DNA from: Achromobacter sp. MYb9
GTDB lineage: Bacteria; Pseudomonadota; Gammaproteobacteria; Burkholderiales; Burkholderiaceae_B
Reading direction: 5' to 3'
Assembly (NCBI RefSeq): GCF_002975275.1
Contig: NZ_PCOQ01000008.1
Coordinates: forward strand, 124,001 to 188,000
Length of the DNA stretch: 64,000 nucleotides
Under the pieces are notes generated by a model that saw only the letters and a program-made list of their open reading frames with translations, did not search any database and was not told where the DNA came from. Shown here in pieces: positions 1 to 8,633 of the stretch. A program made the translations under genes and the position numbers. Within the stretch, counting starts at the first letter, position 1, and every line of letters begins with the position of its first letter.

Positions 1-294
1 CGCTTGCTGGCGGCCAACCTGGACGGCCTGAAGGCGTTCTATCAGGCCGGCGGCTATCCGCTGCCCAAGGGCGGCGATTGGATGGATGTGTCGGTGCGCA
101 GCGAATTGCAGAATGCGGCGCAAGGCTTGCAGGCCGTGCCGGCGCCGCTGGAAGCCGCGCTGAAACAGGAAGACGGCCGTCGCCAGTTGCTGCTGGCGGC
201 ACTGACGATCCAGAACGCCAAGGCCATCGTCGACCAGGACCTGGCGCCCGCGCTGGGCGTTACGATCGGGTTCAATGCGCTCGATGGTGATTGA
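1..294 (+). CDS. Imelysin-like periplasmic protein, C-terminal fragment
   Basis: This is the last 97 codons of a gene whose start lies before the window. The residues match the C-terminal end of the imelysin/iron-regulated protein A family: a helical stretch, then DLAPALGVTIGFNALDGD, with the GFN..DGD ending that is usual in the family. These are periplasmic or lipoprotein helical-bundle proteins linked to iron uptake. The stop codon overlaps the start of the DUF1513 gene, and imelysin plus DUF1513 is a common pairing in proteobacterial iron-related operons, which supports the call. Nothing can be said about the missing N-terminus. Confidence 0.7.
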   Translation, partial: RLLAANLDGLKAFYQAGGYPLPKGGDWMDVSVRSELQNAAQGLQAVPAPLEAALKQEDGRRQLLLAALTIQNAKAIVDQDLAPALGVTIGFNALDGD

Positions 295-1393
295 TCGCCG
301 CCGCTTTCTGTCGCTGGCTGCGGCGTTGGGTTTGTCTTCAGGCGCGGCGCGGGCGGTACTGCCAGCCAACGGTGGGCCGCTATACCTGAGCGCGCGCAAG
401 CGCGGCGGGCGTGACGAAGCAGTGTTGCTGGACGAGACCGGCGGCGACCGGCTGGTGGTGCCCATGCCCGCGCGCGGGCACAGCTTCGCCATCGACCCCG
501 CCCATCAGCGCGCGGTCGTGTTCGGCCGCCAGCCCGGGTTCTTCGCCGTGGCGTTTTCGCTGCGCGGGGGCGAGCCGCAAGCACTGCCCACGCCCGACGA
601 ACGTCATTTCTTCGGCCATGGCGCATTCGTGGATGGCGGACGGCTGCTTGCCGCCACCGAGAACGATTTCGAAGGTGGCCGGGGCGTGCTGGGCATCTAC
701 GATGCCTCGCCCGGAGGCGGCTGGCGGCGTGTCGGCGAATTCGATTCCGGCGGCATCGGTCCGCACGAAGTCGTGCTGATGCCCGACGGCAAAACCCTGT
801 GCGTGGCCAACGGCGGCATCCTCACGCACCCCGACTACGGCAAGCTGGAACTGAACCTGGATACGATGCGGCCGTCGCTGGCCTACATCGATGCGGCCAA
901 CGGCCAACTACTCGAAAAAGTGGAACTGGCGCCCGAGCTGCACCGCTTGTCGATCCGGCATCTGGCGCTTGCGGCCGACGGTTGCGTGTGGTTTGGCTGC
1001 CAGTACATGGGCCCGGCGGCAGACCGCCCGGCGCTGGTGGGACGGCATCGCCGCGGCGCGGCGCTTGAGCTTTTCGAAGGGCCGGCCGAGACCTTGCGCA
1101 ACATGCGCAACTACGTGGGTTCGGTGACCGTGGATGCCGCAGGCGGCATCGTCGCCACCTCCAGCCCCGTGGGCGGCCAGGTGATTTATTGGGACACCAC
1201 GAACGGCCATTGCCTGGGAACGACGCGGTTGGCCGACGGCTGCGGCGTGGCGCCCGCCGCCCAGGCCGGCTTCCTGGTCAGCAGCGGTTTGGGCGCGATG
1301 CTGCGCACCGATGCCGCGGGCGGGGAATCACCCGTGCTGCCTCCCTCGCGCGAGGTGTCCTGGGACAACCATTTCCGCGTGGTGCCGGCCTGA
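275..1393 (+). CDS. DUF1513 beta-propeller-like exported protein
   Basis: The 372-residue product begins with a Tat-type leader (DRRRFLSLAAAL, cleavage near ARA), so it is probably exported folded to the periplasm. The body resembles DUF1513 proteins, predicted beta-propellers: GHSFAIDP, GHGAFVDGG, GIGPHEVVLMPDG and SWDNHF are the recurring blade-like motifs. The start at 275 lies inside the preceding imelysin-like gene, and an in-frame ATG at 284 is an equally good start. The overlap implies translational coupling. DUF1513 has no proven biochemical role; its constant association with imelysin suggests periplasmic iron or haem handling. Confidence 0.75.
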   Translation: MRSMVIDRRRFLSLAAALGLSSGAARAVLPANGGPLYLSARKRGGRDEAVLLDETGGDRLVVPMPARGHSFAIDPAHQRAVVFGRQPGFFAVAFSLRGGEPQALPTPDERHFFGHGAFVDGGRLLAATENDFEGGRGVLGIYDASPGGGWRRVGEFDSGGIGPHEVVLMPDGKTLCVANGGILTHPDYGKLELNLDTMRPSLAYIDAANGQLLEKVELAPELHRLSIRHLALAADGCVWFGCQYMGPAADRPALVGRHRRGAALELFEGPAETLRNMRNYVGSVTVDAAGGIVATSSPVGGQVIYWDTTNGHCLGTTRLADGCGVAPAAQAGFLVSSGLGAMLRTDAAGGESPVLPPSREVSWDNHFRVVPA

Positions 1394-1514
1394 ACGTTGT
1401 CGCGCGCCGGGCAGGCGTATCCTTACAAAGCTTGACATCATGGGGCCGCATCGCGGCCCTTCGCTTAACGATCCTCTGATACAGTTTTCGGTTGTCAATT
1501 TTGCGGGAGATTCC

Positions 1515-2375
1515 ATGGAAGACGCGTTGAAGGAATTTAGCGCCTGGGCCCCCAGGCTGATGGATATGGGCATCAATCTGCTTGTTGCCTTGCTTATCCT
1601 GATCGTCGGCTGGTGGGTATCGTCGTTGTTGGGCGGATGGGTCCGCCGCGCCGCCTCGCGGTCCACCAAGATCGATCCCACCATCGTGCCGATGTTCTAC
1701 AGCACGGTCGTGTGGACGGTACGCATCTTCACGGTCATCGCCGTGCTGGCGCGGTTTGGCGTGCAGACGGCCAGCCTGATCGCCGTGCTGGGCGCCGCCG
1801 GCCTGGCTGTGGGCCTGGCGTTGCAAGGCACGCTGCAGAATATCGCCGCGGGCATCATGCTGTTGATCCTTCGCCCCATTCGCGCGGGCGAGTACATCGC
1901 GCTGAGTTCCGGCGCCGACGGCACGGTGGAAGAGGTCGGTTTGTTCCTGACGCGCTTGGTGCAGGTCGACGGCATTCATCTGACGTTGCCCAACAGCACC
2001 GTATGGAACGCCACCATCACCAACTACAGCCGCAACAAGACGCGCCGCCTGGATATCCCGGTGCCGGTTCGCTACGGCGACGATCTGGAAGTGGTGTTGG
2101 CCAAGCTGAAGGAAATCGTCGATGCGCGCCCGGATGCGCTGAAAGATCCCGAACCGCTGGTCAAGGTGTTCGAATACAAGGAAAACGGCGTCATCGTGAA
2201 CGTGCGCGTTTGGGCCTTGGCCGACAACTATTGGGACCTGCGCTGGGGCCTGTACCAGCAGATCCGGTCGGCGTTGGAAGCGGCCGGTTTCCAGCCGCCG
2301 ATCCCGCTGCGTGAAATCCAGAACGCCAAAAGCGTCGGCAAGGCCGAGGCCGCTCCTGGCAGCGCCGCGACCTGA
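1515..2375 (+). CDS. mscS: Small-conductance mechanosensitive channel MscS
   Basis: The 286-residue protein has the standard MscS plan. TM1 is near residues 17-38 (INLLVALLILIVGWWVSSLL), TM2 near 60-80, and a pore-lining TM3 near 84-117 is rich in Gly/Ala (VLGAAGLAVGLALQGTLQN). A beta domain containing IRAGEYIAL and LPNSTVWNATITNYSR follows. It opens under membrane tension to release solutes during hypo-osmotic shock. The ATG was chosen because a GGGAG box lies about 6 bases upstream and the protein then begins like other short MscS proteins. It is followed by a strong terminator, so the gene is probably monocistronic. Confidence 0.93.
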   Translation: MEDALKEFSAWAPRLMDMGINLLVALLILIVGWWVSSLLGGWVRRAASRSTKIDPTIVPMFYSTVVWTVRIFTVIAVLARFGVQTASLIAVLGAAGLAVGLALQGTLQNIAAGIMLLILRPIRAGEYIALSSGADGTVEEVGLFLTRLVQVDGIHLTLPNSTVWNATITNYSRNKTRRLDIPVPVRYGDDLEVVLAKLKEIVDARPDALKDPEPLVKVFEYKENGVIVNVRVWALADNYWDLRWGLYQQIRSALEAAGFQPPIPLREIQNAKSVGKAEAAPGSAAT

Positions 2376-2408
2376 TTCCCAAGTCTGGCCTGAAGACGGC
2401 CGCCCGAT

Positions 2409-2457
2409 AAAAAACCCCGAAAGTTGGACAGGGATCCAGCTCTCGGGGTTTTTTTAT
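2409..2457. terminator. Bidirectional intrinsic terminator
   Basis: CCCCGA and TCGGGG form the core of a hairpin flanked by an A-run on the left and a seven-T run on the right. It separates the mscS gene from the convergent IclR gene and can end transcription from both sides. Confidence 0.8.
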
Positions 2458-2489
2458 TCGGGCGCTTTCTTTTGGCGTTGCCGTGCCGT

Positions 2490-3251
2490 TCAGGCCTGCA
2501 AGGCCAGCCGCGCCAGTTCCGCTTTGATCCACCCGGCGATTTCGCGTTGGCGCTGGGCCGGCATGCGGTCGATGATGGCCGTGACGCTCACGGCCAGCAG
2601 CGGCGCGCCTTGGGAATCCAGCAATGCGCACCCGACGCCCAGCGCGCCGCGCACCGCGTGGTTGCCCACCACCGAATAGCCGCGCGCCCGCGTGTTTTCG
2701 ATCAGGCGGTACATTTCCTGCGGCGTCATGCCGCCGTACTCGTCCAGCCGTCCGGAGTTGCGCTCGACGATGCCACGCGCGATGTCGTCGGGCAGCGCGG
2801 CCAGCAGCGCCATGCCGCCCGAGCCCACGCCCAGCGGTTGGCGTTTACCGGCGTAGGTCGCCAGGATCTGCACGGGGTAGCTGCCGATCTCGCGATGCAG
2901 GCTGATGGAATCGTCGTCGTCGCGCACCACCAGGAAGACGGCGTCGCCCGTGCGGTCGGCCAGGCGGCGCAGCACGGGCAGCAACTGGCGCACCCGCGGA
3001 TCGCGCGAGCGCGTGTCCGGGTCCACCGCCAACTGGGCGCGGTATTTCTTGGTGCCCGTCACCGGCAGCACCAGGCCAGCGTCCAGCAGGGCGGCCAGCA
3101 GGCGGTAAATGGTGGGGCGTTGAATGCCCGTCAGGCGGGCGATATCTGTCACGCTGAGGCCGTCGGGCCCTTGGTCGCGTAACGCGGCCAGAACGGCTAA
3201 ACCGCGCCGCAACGTGCGTGGGCCTGCGGCCGCGGCATCACTGTCTTGCAT
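2490..3251 (-). CDS. IclR-family transcriptional regulator
   Basis: The 253-residue protein has an N-terminal winged HTH (LSVTDIARLTGIQRPTIYRLLAALLDAGLV) followed by an IclR effector-binding domain with typical motifs such as AVLRRLADRTGDAVFL and YPVQILATYAGKRQPLGVGSGGMALLAALP-like blocks. The start was placed at MQDSDAAA because residues before it have no IclR similarity. It is transcribed away from a Bug/TctC receptor gene with about 160 bp between them, so it most likely controls that receptor in response to an organic-acid ligand. The ligand cannot be read from the sequence. Confidence 0.9.
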   Translation of the reverse strand: MQDSDAAAAGPRTLRRGLAVLAALRDQGPDGLSVTDIARLTGIQRPTIYRLLAALLDAGLVLPVTGTKKYRAQLAVDPDTRSRDPRVRQLLPVLRRLADRTGDAVFLVVRDDDDSISLHREIGSYPVQILATYAGKRQPLGVGSGGMALLAALPDDIARGIVERNSGRLDEYGGMTPQEMYRLIENTRARGYSVVGNHAVRGALGVGCALLDSQGAPLLAVSVTAIIDRMPAQRQREIAGWIKAELARLALQA

Positions 3252-3376
3252 GCAAATCTCTGAGATCTTTAGGTAAGTGCGGAACGGCCAAGGGAAAACC
3301 ATTGTCCGTAGCGTGGACTCTACCTTGATGCACTCGCCGTGTATAGCTCAGAATGCAGCATCTAATAATTCGAATC

Positions 3377-3391
3377 GTCCATCTAATGGAC
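3377..3391. promoter_or_regulatory. Palindrome in the IclR/Bug intergenic region, candidate operator
   Basis: GTCCAT-cta-ATGGAC is a perfect 6+6 dyad about 20 bp before the receptor start codon. Its position just upstream of the ribosome binding site suits repression by the divergent IclR protein. No binding data exist; this is an inference from symmetry and position. Confidence 0.4.
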
Positions 3392-3411
3392 AGTACCTGC
3401 ACGGAGACATT

Positions 3412-4401
3412 ATGACTACAGGTCAAAAGCCTGGCCTGCGGCGTCTGGCCGCCACCCTTCTGGCCACCGCCGCAAGCGTATTCACCATGGGCGCCGCCCA
3501 TGCCGCCTACCCCGACAAGCCTGTCCGTATCGTGGTCGGTTTTTCCGCCGGCGGCACAACGGACGTGATCGCCCGCATCATGGCCAAGGAACTCACCGAG
3601 AGCCTGGGCCAATCGTTCGTGGTCGAGAACAAGCCGGGCGCCGGCAGCAACATCGCCACCGACCAGGTCCAGCGCGCCGCCCCTGACGGCTACACGCTGC
3701 TGTTCGTGGCCGTCACCAGCGCCATCAACCAGACGCTGTACAAGAACGTCACGTTCGATCTGCGCAAGGACTTCGCGCCGGTGGCGTTGGGCGCCAAGGT
3801 GCCGAACATCCTGGTCGTGAACCCGCAAGTGCCGGTGAAGTCGGTGCAAGAGCTGATCGACTACGCCAAGAAGAATCCGGGCAAGCTGGCGTTCGCCTCC
3901 TCGGGCAGCGGCACCTCCATCCACATGGCAGGTGAACTGTTCAAGATGAAGGCGGGCATTGACGTGTTGCACGTGCCCTACAAGGGCAGCGCGCCGGCGG
4001 TTACCGACCTGATCGGCGGCCAGGTGCAGTTCATGTTCGACAACATGCCCTCGGCGTGGCCGCATGCCCAATCGGGCAAGTTGCGCGCTCTGGCCGTGAC
4101 CACCAGCGACCGTTCGAAGAGCGCGCCGGACCTGCCCACGATGAAGGAATCGGGCTTTACCGATTTCGACGTGTCGTCGTGGTTTGGTCTGCTGGCGCCT
4201 GCCGGCACGCCGCCGGAAGTGATCAATAAGCTGAACGCCGCGATGCAGCAAGCCCTGGACAAAGCGTCCGTGCAGACCAGCTTCGAGAAGCTGGGCGCCG
4301 TGGGCGTGAAGACCACGCCGGCCGAATTCGGCCAGTTCATCAAGTCGGAAGTGGAAGGCTGGGCCCCGGTGGTCAAGGCCTCGGGCGCCACGGTGGACTG
4401 A
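3412..4401 (+). CDS. Bug/TctC-family tripartite tricarboxylate transporter receptor
   Basis: The 329-residue protein is a periplasmic extracytoplasmic solute receptor of the Bug family, which is greatly expanded in Bordetella and Achromobacter. It has a signal peptide (residues 1-31, ending AAHA), then the hallmark YPDKPVRIVVGFSAGG-TTD, ENKPGAGSN, and later PYKGSAPAVTDLIGGQVQ and APAGTPPEVINKLN. Bug proteins bind carboxylates or amino acids and deliver them to TctAB membrane subunits; none are adjacent here, which is normal for this family. The ATG is preceded by GGAGA. It is divergent from the IclR gene and ends at a strong hairpin. Confidence 0.93.
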   Translation: MTTGQKPGLRRLAATLLATAASVFTMGAAHAAYPDKPVRIVVGFSAGGTTDVIARIMAKELTESLGQSFVVENKPGAGSNIATDQVQRAAPDGYTLLFVAVTSAINQTLYKNVTFDLRKDFAPVALGAKVPNILVVNPQVPVKSVQELIDYAKKNPGKLAFASSGSGTSIHMAGELFKMKAGIDVLHVPYKGSAPAVTDLIGGQVQFMFDNMPSAWPHAQSGKLRALAVTTSDRSKSAPDLPTMKESGFTDFDVSSWFGLLAPAGTPPEVINKLNAAMQQALDKASVQTSFEKLGAVGVKTTPAEFGQFIKSEVEGWAPVVKASGATVD

Positions 4402-4443
4402 TCGTCGTATTCCCCGGGTGGCTTGCCGCCGGGGACGTACCAC

Positions 4444-4475
4444 AGGGACAGGCAAACGCCTGTCCCTATTTTTTT
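4444..4475 (+). terminator. Terminator of the Bug receptor gene
   Basis: AGGGACAGGC and GCCTGTCCCT form a perfect 10-bp stem with an AAAC loop, followed by a T-run. The convergent trmJ stop codon lies in the right arm, so the two genes end in the same hairpin. Confidence 0.88.
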
Positions 4476-5257
4476 GCGCCGCCGTTGCGCCTGGCGGTCG
4501 CCAGCATCGCCGTGCACACGCCGCGCATCATGTCCACTTCATCGCGGGTCAGGGCAGGGCGCGAAAACAGGTGGCGCATGCGCGGCATCAGCTTCTTGGG
4601 GTGCGCCGGGTCCAGGAACTGGATGCCGATCAGCGCTTCTTCCCAGTGCGCCAGGAAAGCCTGCACGGCCTCGCTGGAGGCGGGTTCCGCACCCCGGGAG
4701 GGTTCCTGGGCGGTGGAGGCAGGCAGCAGCGCCGCGCCCTGGTCCACCAGCAACGCGTAACGCAGTTCCCAGGCCGCCAGTTGCAGGGCCTGGGCGACGT
4801 TCAGCGAGCTGTACTCGGGATTGGCGGGAATATGGCAGATGCGGTGGCATAGCGCGATCTGGGCGTTGGTCAGCCCGGCGCGCTCGGTGCCCAGCACGAT
4901 CGCGGCGACGCCTTCGGCTGTCTCGGCCAGATGGGCGCAGGCCAAGTCGGCCGCCTGGCGGATATCGCACGGCGGAGGGCCAAGGTCGCGCACGCGGGCC
5001 GTCAGGGCGAAAGCCAGGGTGACCGGCGCCAGCGCGGCCTCCAGTGACGGATAGATGCGTGCGTTTTCCAGGACATCCAGCGCGCCGCTGGCGAGCGCCA
5101 CGGCCTCAGGCTGGCTTGTTACATCTGGAAATTTAGGCTCGACCAGCACCAGTTCCGAGAAGCCCATTGTCTTGATTGCACGGGCCGCCGAACCGACGTT
5201 TCCGGGGTGGCTGGGGTTCACCATAACGAAGCGAACACGTGAAAATGCTTGAGTCAT
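4466..5257 (-). CDS. trmJ: tRNA (cytidine/uridine-2'-O-)-methyltransferase TrmJ
   Basis: The 263-residue SPOUT methyltransferase begins with the SpoU signature VNPSHPGNVGSAARAIKTMG (residues 13-32) and carries the knot motifs IVLGTERAGLTNAQIALC and IPANPEYSSLNVAQA. It 2'-O-methylates position 32 of certain tRNAs, using S-adenosylmethionine, in the cytosol. The N-terminus aligns with known TrmJ starts. A C-terminal helical extension near residues 200-260 is also typical of TrmJ. It is divergent from suhB, an arrangement that is also common in related bacteria. Confidence 0.92.
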   Translation of the reverse strand: MTQAFSRVRFVMVNPSHPGNVGSAARAIKTMGFSELVLVEPKFPDVTSQPEAVALASGALDVLENARIYPSLEAALAPVTLAFALTARVRDLGPPPCDIRQAADLACAHLAETAEGVAAIVLGTERAGLTNAQIALCHRICHIPANPEYSSLNVAQALQLAAWELRYALLVDQGAALLPASTAQEPSRGAEPASSEAVQAFLAHWEEALIGIQFLDPAHPKKLMPRMRHLFSRPALTRDEVDMMRGVCTAMLATARRNGGAKK

Positions 5258-5388
5258 TTAAAATGGCACGTTTGGCTGAGTGCCTTCCTGGTTTTTTGGG
5301 TCGATTTCCCCGGTGGGGGCGACGACGGACCCGGGAGGCGGCAAGTGGCCTACCATCACGCGAACCCACCGCATACGTACGGAATTTT

Positions 5389-6174
5389 ATGCACCCGATG
5401 CTCAACATCGCCATCAAGGCGGCCCGGCGTGCCGGCACCATTATCAACCGTGCCAGCATGGATTTGGAACGACTCAGCGTGGCTCGCAAGGGGCCGCGCG
5501 ATTATGTCACGGAAGTCGATCGCGCCGCCGAGGAGTCCATCGTCGAAACGCTGCATGCCGCTTACCCGGACCATGCCGTGCTGGGCGAGGAATTCGGGCT
5601 GCAAGGTCCCGACCAAGCCGAATTCCAGTGGATCATCGATCCCCTGGACGGCACGACGAACTTCATCCACGGCCTGCCCAACTACGCCGTGTCGATCGCG
5701 CTGACGCAGCGCGGCCAGGTCACGCAAGCCGTTATCTACGACCCGTCGCGCAATGAACTGTTCACGGCCAGCCGTGGCAGCGGTACGTTCCTGAACGACC
5801 GCCGCGTGCGCGTTTCGGGCCGCACCCGCTACCACGAGGCGCTGCTGGGCGCCCACTGGCCCAGCGCTGGCGACCCTGAACAGGGCTCGCAGCGCTTCCG
5901 TCAGATGGCCGAAGGCGCCACCGGCGTGCGCCGCCTGGGCGCCACCGTGCTGGACCTGGCTTACGTGGCCTGCGGCCGCCTGGACGGCTTCTGCGGCGTG
6001 GGTCTGAAGCCCTGGGACGTGGCTGCCGGCAGCCTGATGGTCCTGGAAGCCGGCGGCCTGATCGCCGACTTCGACGGCGAACAAGGCTGGATGGACAGCG
6101 GCAACGTCCTGGCCGCCAGCCCGAAGATCTTCACGCAAATGCTGACGTCGCTGAACACGCCGTCGGCCGCCTGA
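5389..6174 (+). CDS. suhB: Inositol-1-monophosphatase SuhB
   Basis: The 261-residue protein has the metal-binding motifs of the inositol monophosphatase family: LGEEFG near residue 66, the DPLDGTTNF motif near 84-92, and WDVAAGSLMVLEAGG near 210-224. The enzyme removes phosphate from inositol monophosphates, and in gammaproteobacteria SuhB also joins rRNA antitermination complexes. The start MHPMLNIAIKAARRAG matches the family and gives the usual length (about 265 residues). A longer reading frame upstream is not supported by similarity. It ends at a strong terminator. Confidence 0.93.
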   Translation: MHPMLNIAIKAARRAGTIINRASMDLERLSVARKGPRDYVTEVDRAAEESIVETLHAAYPDHAVLGEEFGLQGPDQAEFQWIIDPLDGTTNFIHGLPNYAVSIALTQRGQVTQAVIYDPSRNELFTASRGSGTFLNDRRVRVSGRTRYHEALLGAHWPSAGDPEQGSQRFRQMAEGATGVRRLGATVLDLAYVACGRLDGFCGVGLKPWDVAAGSLMVLEAGGLIADFDGEQGWMDSGNVLAASPKIFTQMLTSLNTPSAA

Positions 6175-6203
6175 TATCGGACGGACCTGTCCCGCAAGTC
6201 AAG

Positions 6204-6229
6204 AACCGGCCGATTGGCCGGTTTTTTTT
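6204..6229 (+). terminator. Intrinsic terminator after suhB
   Basis: AACCGGCC-gatt-GGCCGGTT followed by eight Ts in total. It lies between suhB and the 3' end of the convergent nos operon. Confidence 0.88.
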
Positions 6230-6269
6230 GGGCTTGCTCCGGGAGGGGGCATCCCGGGTTTACGGCGTG

Positions 6270-7265
6270 CTAGCCGGGTTCGCCCTGCCGCACCAGTTTC
6301 CCGTCGGGCAGCACGAACCAGGCGCGCAATCCCAGCGTGCGCACGAGGGGCGCCGCGGCCGATACCGGCATATGGGAGAAGGCCGTGGACAAGGCGTCCG
6401 CGGTGGTGGCGTCGGGCGCCATGACGGACACGCTGCGGTAGCGAGGCTGCGCGCTGCCTGTGCGAGGGTCGAACAGGTGCGTGTACCGGCCCGAGGCATC
6501 GATCGCCGTGCCGTAGCCGCCGGACGTGGCCAATGCGTGGTTCCGTATCGGCGCCGACGCAAGGATCCGTTCGGGAGCCAGCGGGTCCGCCAATCCAACC
6601 TGCCATTCACCGGGCGAGGCGCGCATGTCCAGCCCGCGTATCTCGCCCATGTCCACCAGCGCGCGCTCAAGCCCGCCTTGCCTGAGCAAATCAGTGATGC
6701 GATCGGTGATGTAGCCCTGGGCGATGCCATTGAGCGTCAGGCCCATACCGGGGCGGGTCAAGCGGATGCGCTGGCTGTCCAACGTCATGGCTTCGTATGA
6801 CACGAGCGATAGCGCATGCGCGATCTGCGCCGTTGGCGGGCCTTCGGGGGCGGCGCCCGCCTGTGCGAAATGCCCCGAGTAAACCTGCCACAGCGGCTGC
6901 ACGGTCGGGTCGAACGCGCCGCCCGTCAATTGGCTGAGCCGGCGGCTGTCGCTTAGCAGGCGCAGCAGGTCGGCGGGGGGCTCGTCCAGGAAGCCCTGGC
7001 GGTTCAGGAGCGATAACGCGCTGTCCTCGCGGTATAGGCTGAACACGCGTTCCAGCCGGCGCAGTTCCTGCAGCGACTGCGCGATCAAGCGTTGCGCCGC
7101 TGCGGTGTCGGGATGGTAGATGCGCAGTTCCGCGTCGGCGCCCAACGCCACGCCTTGCCACGTGACGGGCGGGATGGCGGCCCAGGCCCGGCGTGCCGGA
7201 AGGGAGGTCAGCGCCAGCGCGGAGGCGGCGGCGATGCCGATGAAACGGCGGCGGTTGGGGTTCAT
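6270..7265 (-). CDS. nosX: NosX, ApbE-type FAD:protein FMN transferase
   Basis: The 331-residue protein has a Tat leader (PNRRRFIGIAAAS, cleavage near AWA) followed by an ApbE domain: GGAFDPTVQPLW, TLNGIAQGYITDRI, VDMGEIRG, TSGGYGT and THLFDPRTG are the flavin and Mg2+ binding motifs. In denitrifiers NosX attaches FMN covalently to the periplasmic domain of NosR. As the last gene of the nos operon here, downstream of nosL, it fits that role. The ATG starting MNPNRRRF has no strong ribosome binding site, so it may depend on coupling with upstream translation. Confidence 0.9.
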   Translation of the reverse strand: MNPNRRRFIGIAAASALALTSLPARRAWAAIPPVTWQGVALGADAELRIYHPDTAAAQRLIAQSLQELRRLERVFSLYREDSALSLLNRQGFLDEPPADLLRLLSDSRRLSQLTGGAFDPTVQPLWQVYSGHFAQAGAAPEGPPTAQIAHALSLVSYEAMTLDSQRIRLTRPGMGLTLNGIAQGYITDRITDLLRQGGLERALVDMGEIRGLDMRASPGEWQVGLADPLAPERILASAPIRNHALATSGGYGTAIDASGRYTHLFDPRTGSAQPRYRSVSVMAPDATTADALSTAFSHMPVSAAAPLVRTLGLRAWFVLPDGKLVRQGEPG

Positions 7266-7305
7266 GGCGTTGTGACTCGAAGGGCGCGCACGGGCCTGCC
7301 GCGCG

Positions 7306-7806
7306 CTATTGGGCGAAGACATATTGTTCCGGCACGTCGGAAAAGGCGACGACCCGTCCGCCATGGGCCTGGCTGAACGCCAGGGCGTCGGCGCGTCGCG
7401 AAAACGGCATGGCGTCTTCAGCGCCCATGCCGCCGATGAAGCGGCCTTCGATGACATAGAACGCCTTGCGCGCGTCGATCCACGCGGTGGCGTCGGGCGC
7501 TCCGTCCGGGCCGGCCGTGCCCATGTCGTTGACGTAAAGGGCGCTGACGGCTTTGGGCTCTTCGGGTAGCAGCGTGTAGGCGAACAGCTGCTTGATCGAC
7601 GAAAACCATACCGGGTCCGGACGTCCCTGGATGAAGATCTGTCCTTTTGGGCCGGCATGGTCGGCCAGCGCCATGCCGCAATAGTGGCCAACCGACTGCG
7701 CGCTGACGGATTGCGGCGGGGGCGGGGGAGAGGCATCCCCAACGTCGCCGCAGCCGGCGATAGCCAGCAAGGCGGTCAGGCTCAAGGCAAGCCGAAGGGA
7801 TCTCAT
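7306..7806 (-). CDS. nosL: NosL copper-binding lipoprotein
   Basis: The 166-residue product has a lipoprotein leader with lipobox LLAIAGC and then the NosL domain: HYCGMALADHAGPKGQIF contains the Cys/Met copper ligands. NosL is an outer-membrane or periplasmic Cu(I) chaperone for assembling the CuZ centre of NosZ. The start overlaps the end of nosY by the ATGA arrangement, and an AGGAG box is found in the end of nosY. A proline-rich linker (PPPPP) follows the lipid-modified Cys. Confidence 0.93.
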   Translation of the reverse strand: MRSLRLALSLTALLAIAGCGDVGDASPPPPPQSVSAQSVGHYCGMALADHAGPKGQIFIQGRPDPVWFSSIKQLFAYTLLPEEPKAVSALYVNDMGTAGPDGAPDATAWIDARKAFYVIEGRFIGGMGAEDAMPFSRRADALAFSQAHGGRVVAFSDVPEQYVFAQ

Positions 7807-8633
7807 AGCGGTTTGCTCCTGAAAGCCGCCGCCGCCAGCACGAAGGGCACGGCGATCCATAGCAGTTGCGCCGCCACCAGCGCGGATAAGGGCAGGCTGG
7901 CCTGATCGCTCACGCCTGCCATCCCGGCGTACTGCGAAATATTCTCGAAGCCCGTCAGGTTCAACAAGCGGTATACGTCCGACGGGTTAAGCAACAGCAG
8001 CGTATTGAGCAGGCCCGGGCTGATGTGGCGCCCCTGATCGGCCGCCAGCACGCCCAGCAGCGCCATGTCGTAGATCACAACGAAAAACAGCCACACGCCC
8101 ACGGCGATGCCCGCGGCGGTCGCGCGGTCGCGCACAAGCGTGCTGATCAGATACCCCATCGCCAGAAAGCTGGCGCCCAGCAGGATGCTTGCGCCGATCA
8201 ACAGCGCGAACGGCTGCCAGGCGGCGGGGTCAAGGCCGCCATTGGCCCATTGCAGCGCCAGGCCTGCCGAGCCGTAACCGGCACTGGTGGCCAGCGCCAG
8301 GATGGCCAGATGGCCGAAGAACTTGCCGACGATCACCTGCCAGCGCGACACGGGGTAGCTCAGCAGCAGCGCCATGGTGCCCCGGTCGATCTCGCCGACC
8401 ACGGCGTCGTAGGCAAGCAGCATGGCGATGAGGGGGACCAGGAAGATCGACAGGCTGGACAGGCTGACGACCGTGACGGCCAACGGGTCGGCCTTGACCG
8501 TGCCGGTCGGCGAACTGCCCAGCAGCCCCAGCGCCAACGCCAGCGCGGCCAGAAGCAGGGCGGTGGCCAGGACCCAGCGATTGCGCAGGCCGTCGCAGAT
8601 TTCCTTGCCGATGATGGTGAATACCGCGTTCAT
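7803..8633 (-). CDS. nosY: NosY, ABC-2 type permease of the NosDFY complex
   Basis: The 276-residue integral membrane protein has six predicted TM helices: near residues 20-40, 52-76, 105-128, 140-165, 172-198 and 250-270. It shows the ABC-2 permease motif EIDRGTMALLLSYPVSRWQVIVGK between TM2 and TM3. It pairs with the NosF ATPase and the periplasmic NosD to deliver copper or sulfur for NosZ maturation. It overlaps both nosF and nosL by 4 bp. Confidence 0.93.
   Translation of the reverse strand: MNAVFTIIGKEICDGLRNRWVLATALLLAALALALGLLGSSPTGTVKADPLAVTVVSLSSLSIFLVPLIAMLLAYDAVVGEIDRGTMALLLSYPVSRWQVIVGKFFGHLAILALATSAGYGSAGLALQWANGGLDPAAWQPFALLIGASILLGASFLAMGYLISTLVRDRATAAGIAVGVWLFFVVIYDMALLGVLAADQGRHISPGLLNTLLLLNPSDVYRLLNLTGFENISQYAGMAGVSDQASLPLSALVAAQLLWIAVPFVLAAAAFRSKPL

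Noticed and set aside
2424-3182. Long plus-strand frame opposite the IclR gene
   Set aside because: It is a GC-rich antisense frame with His/Arg/Gln-rich composition and no motif; the IclR product on the other strand is clear.
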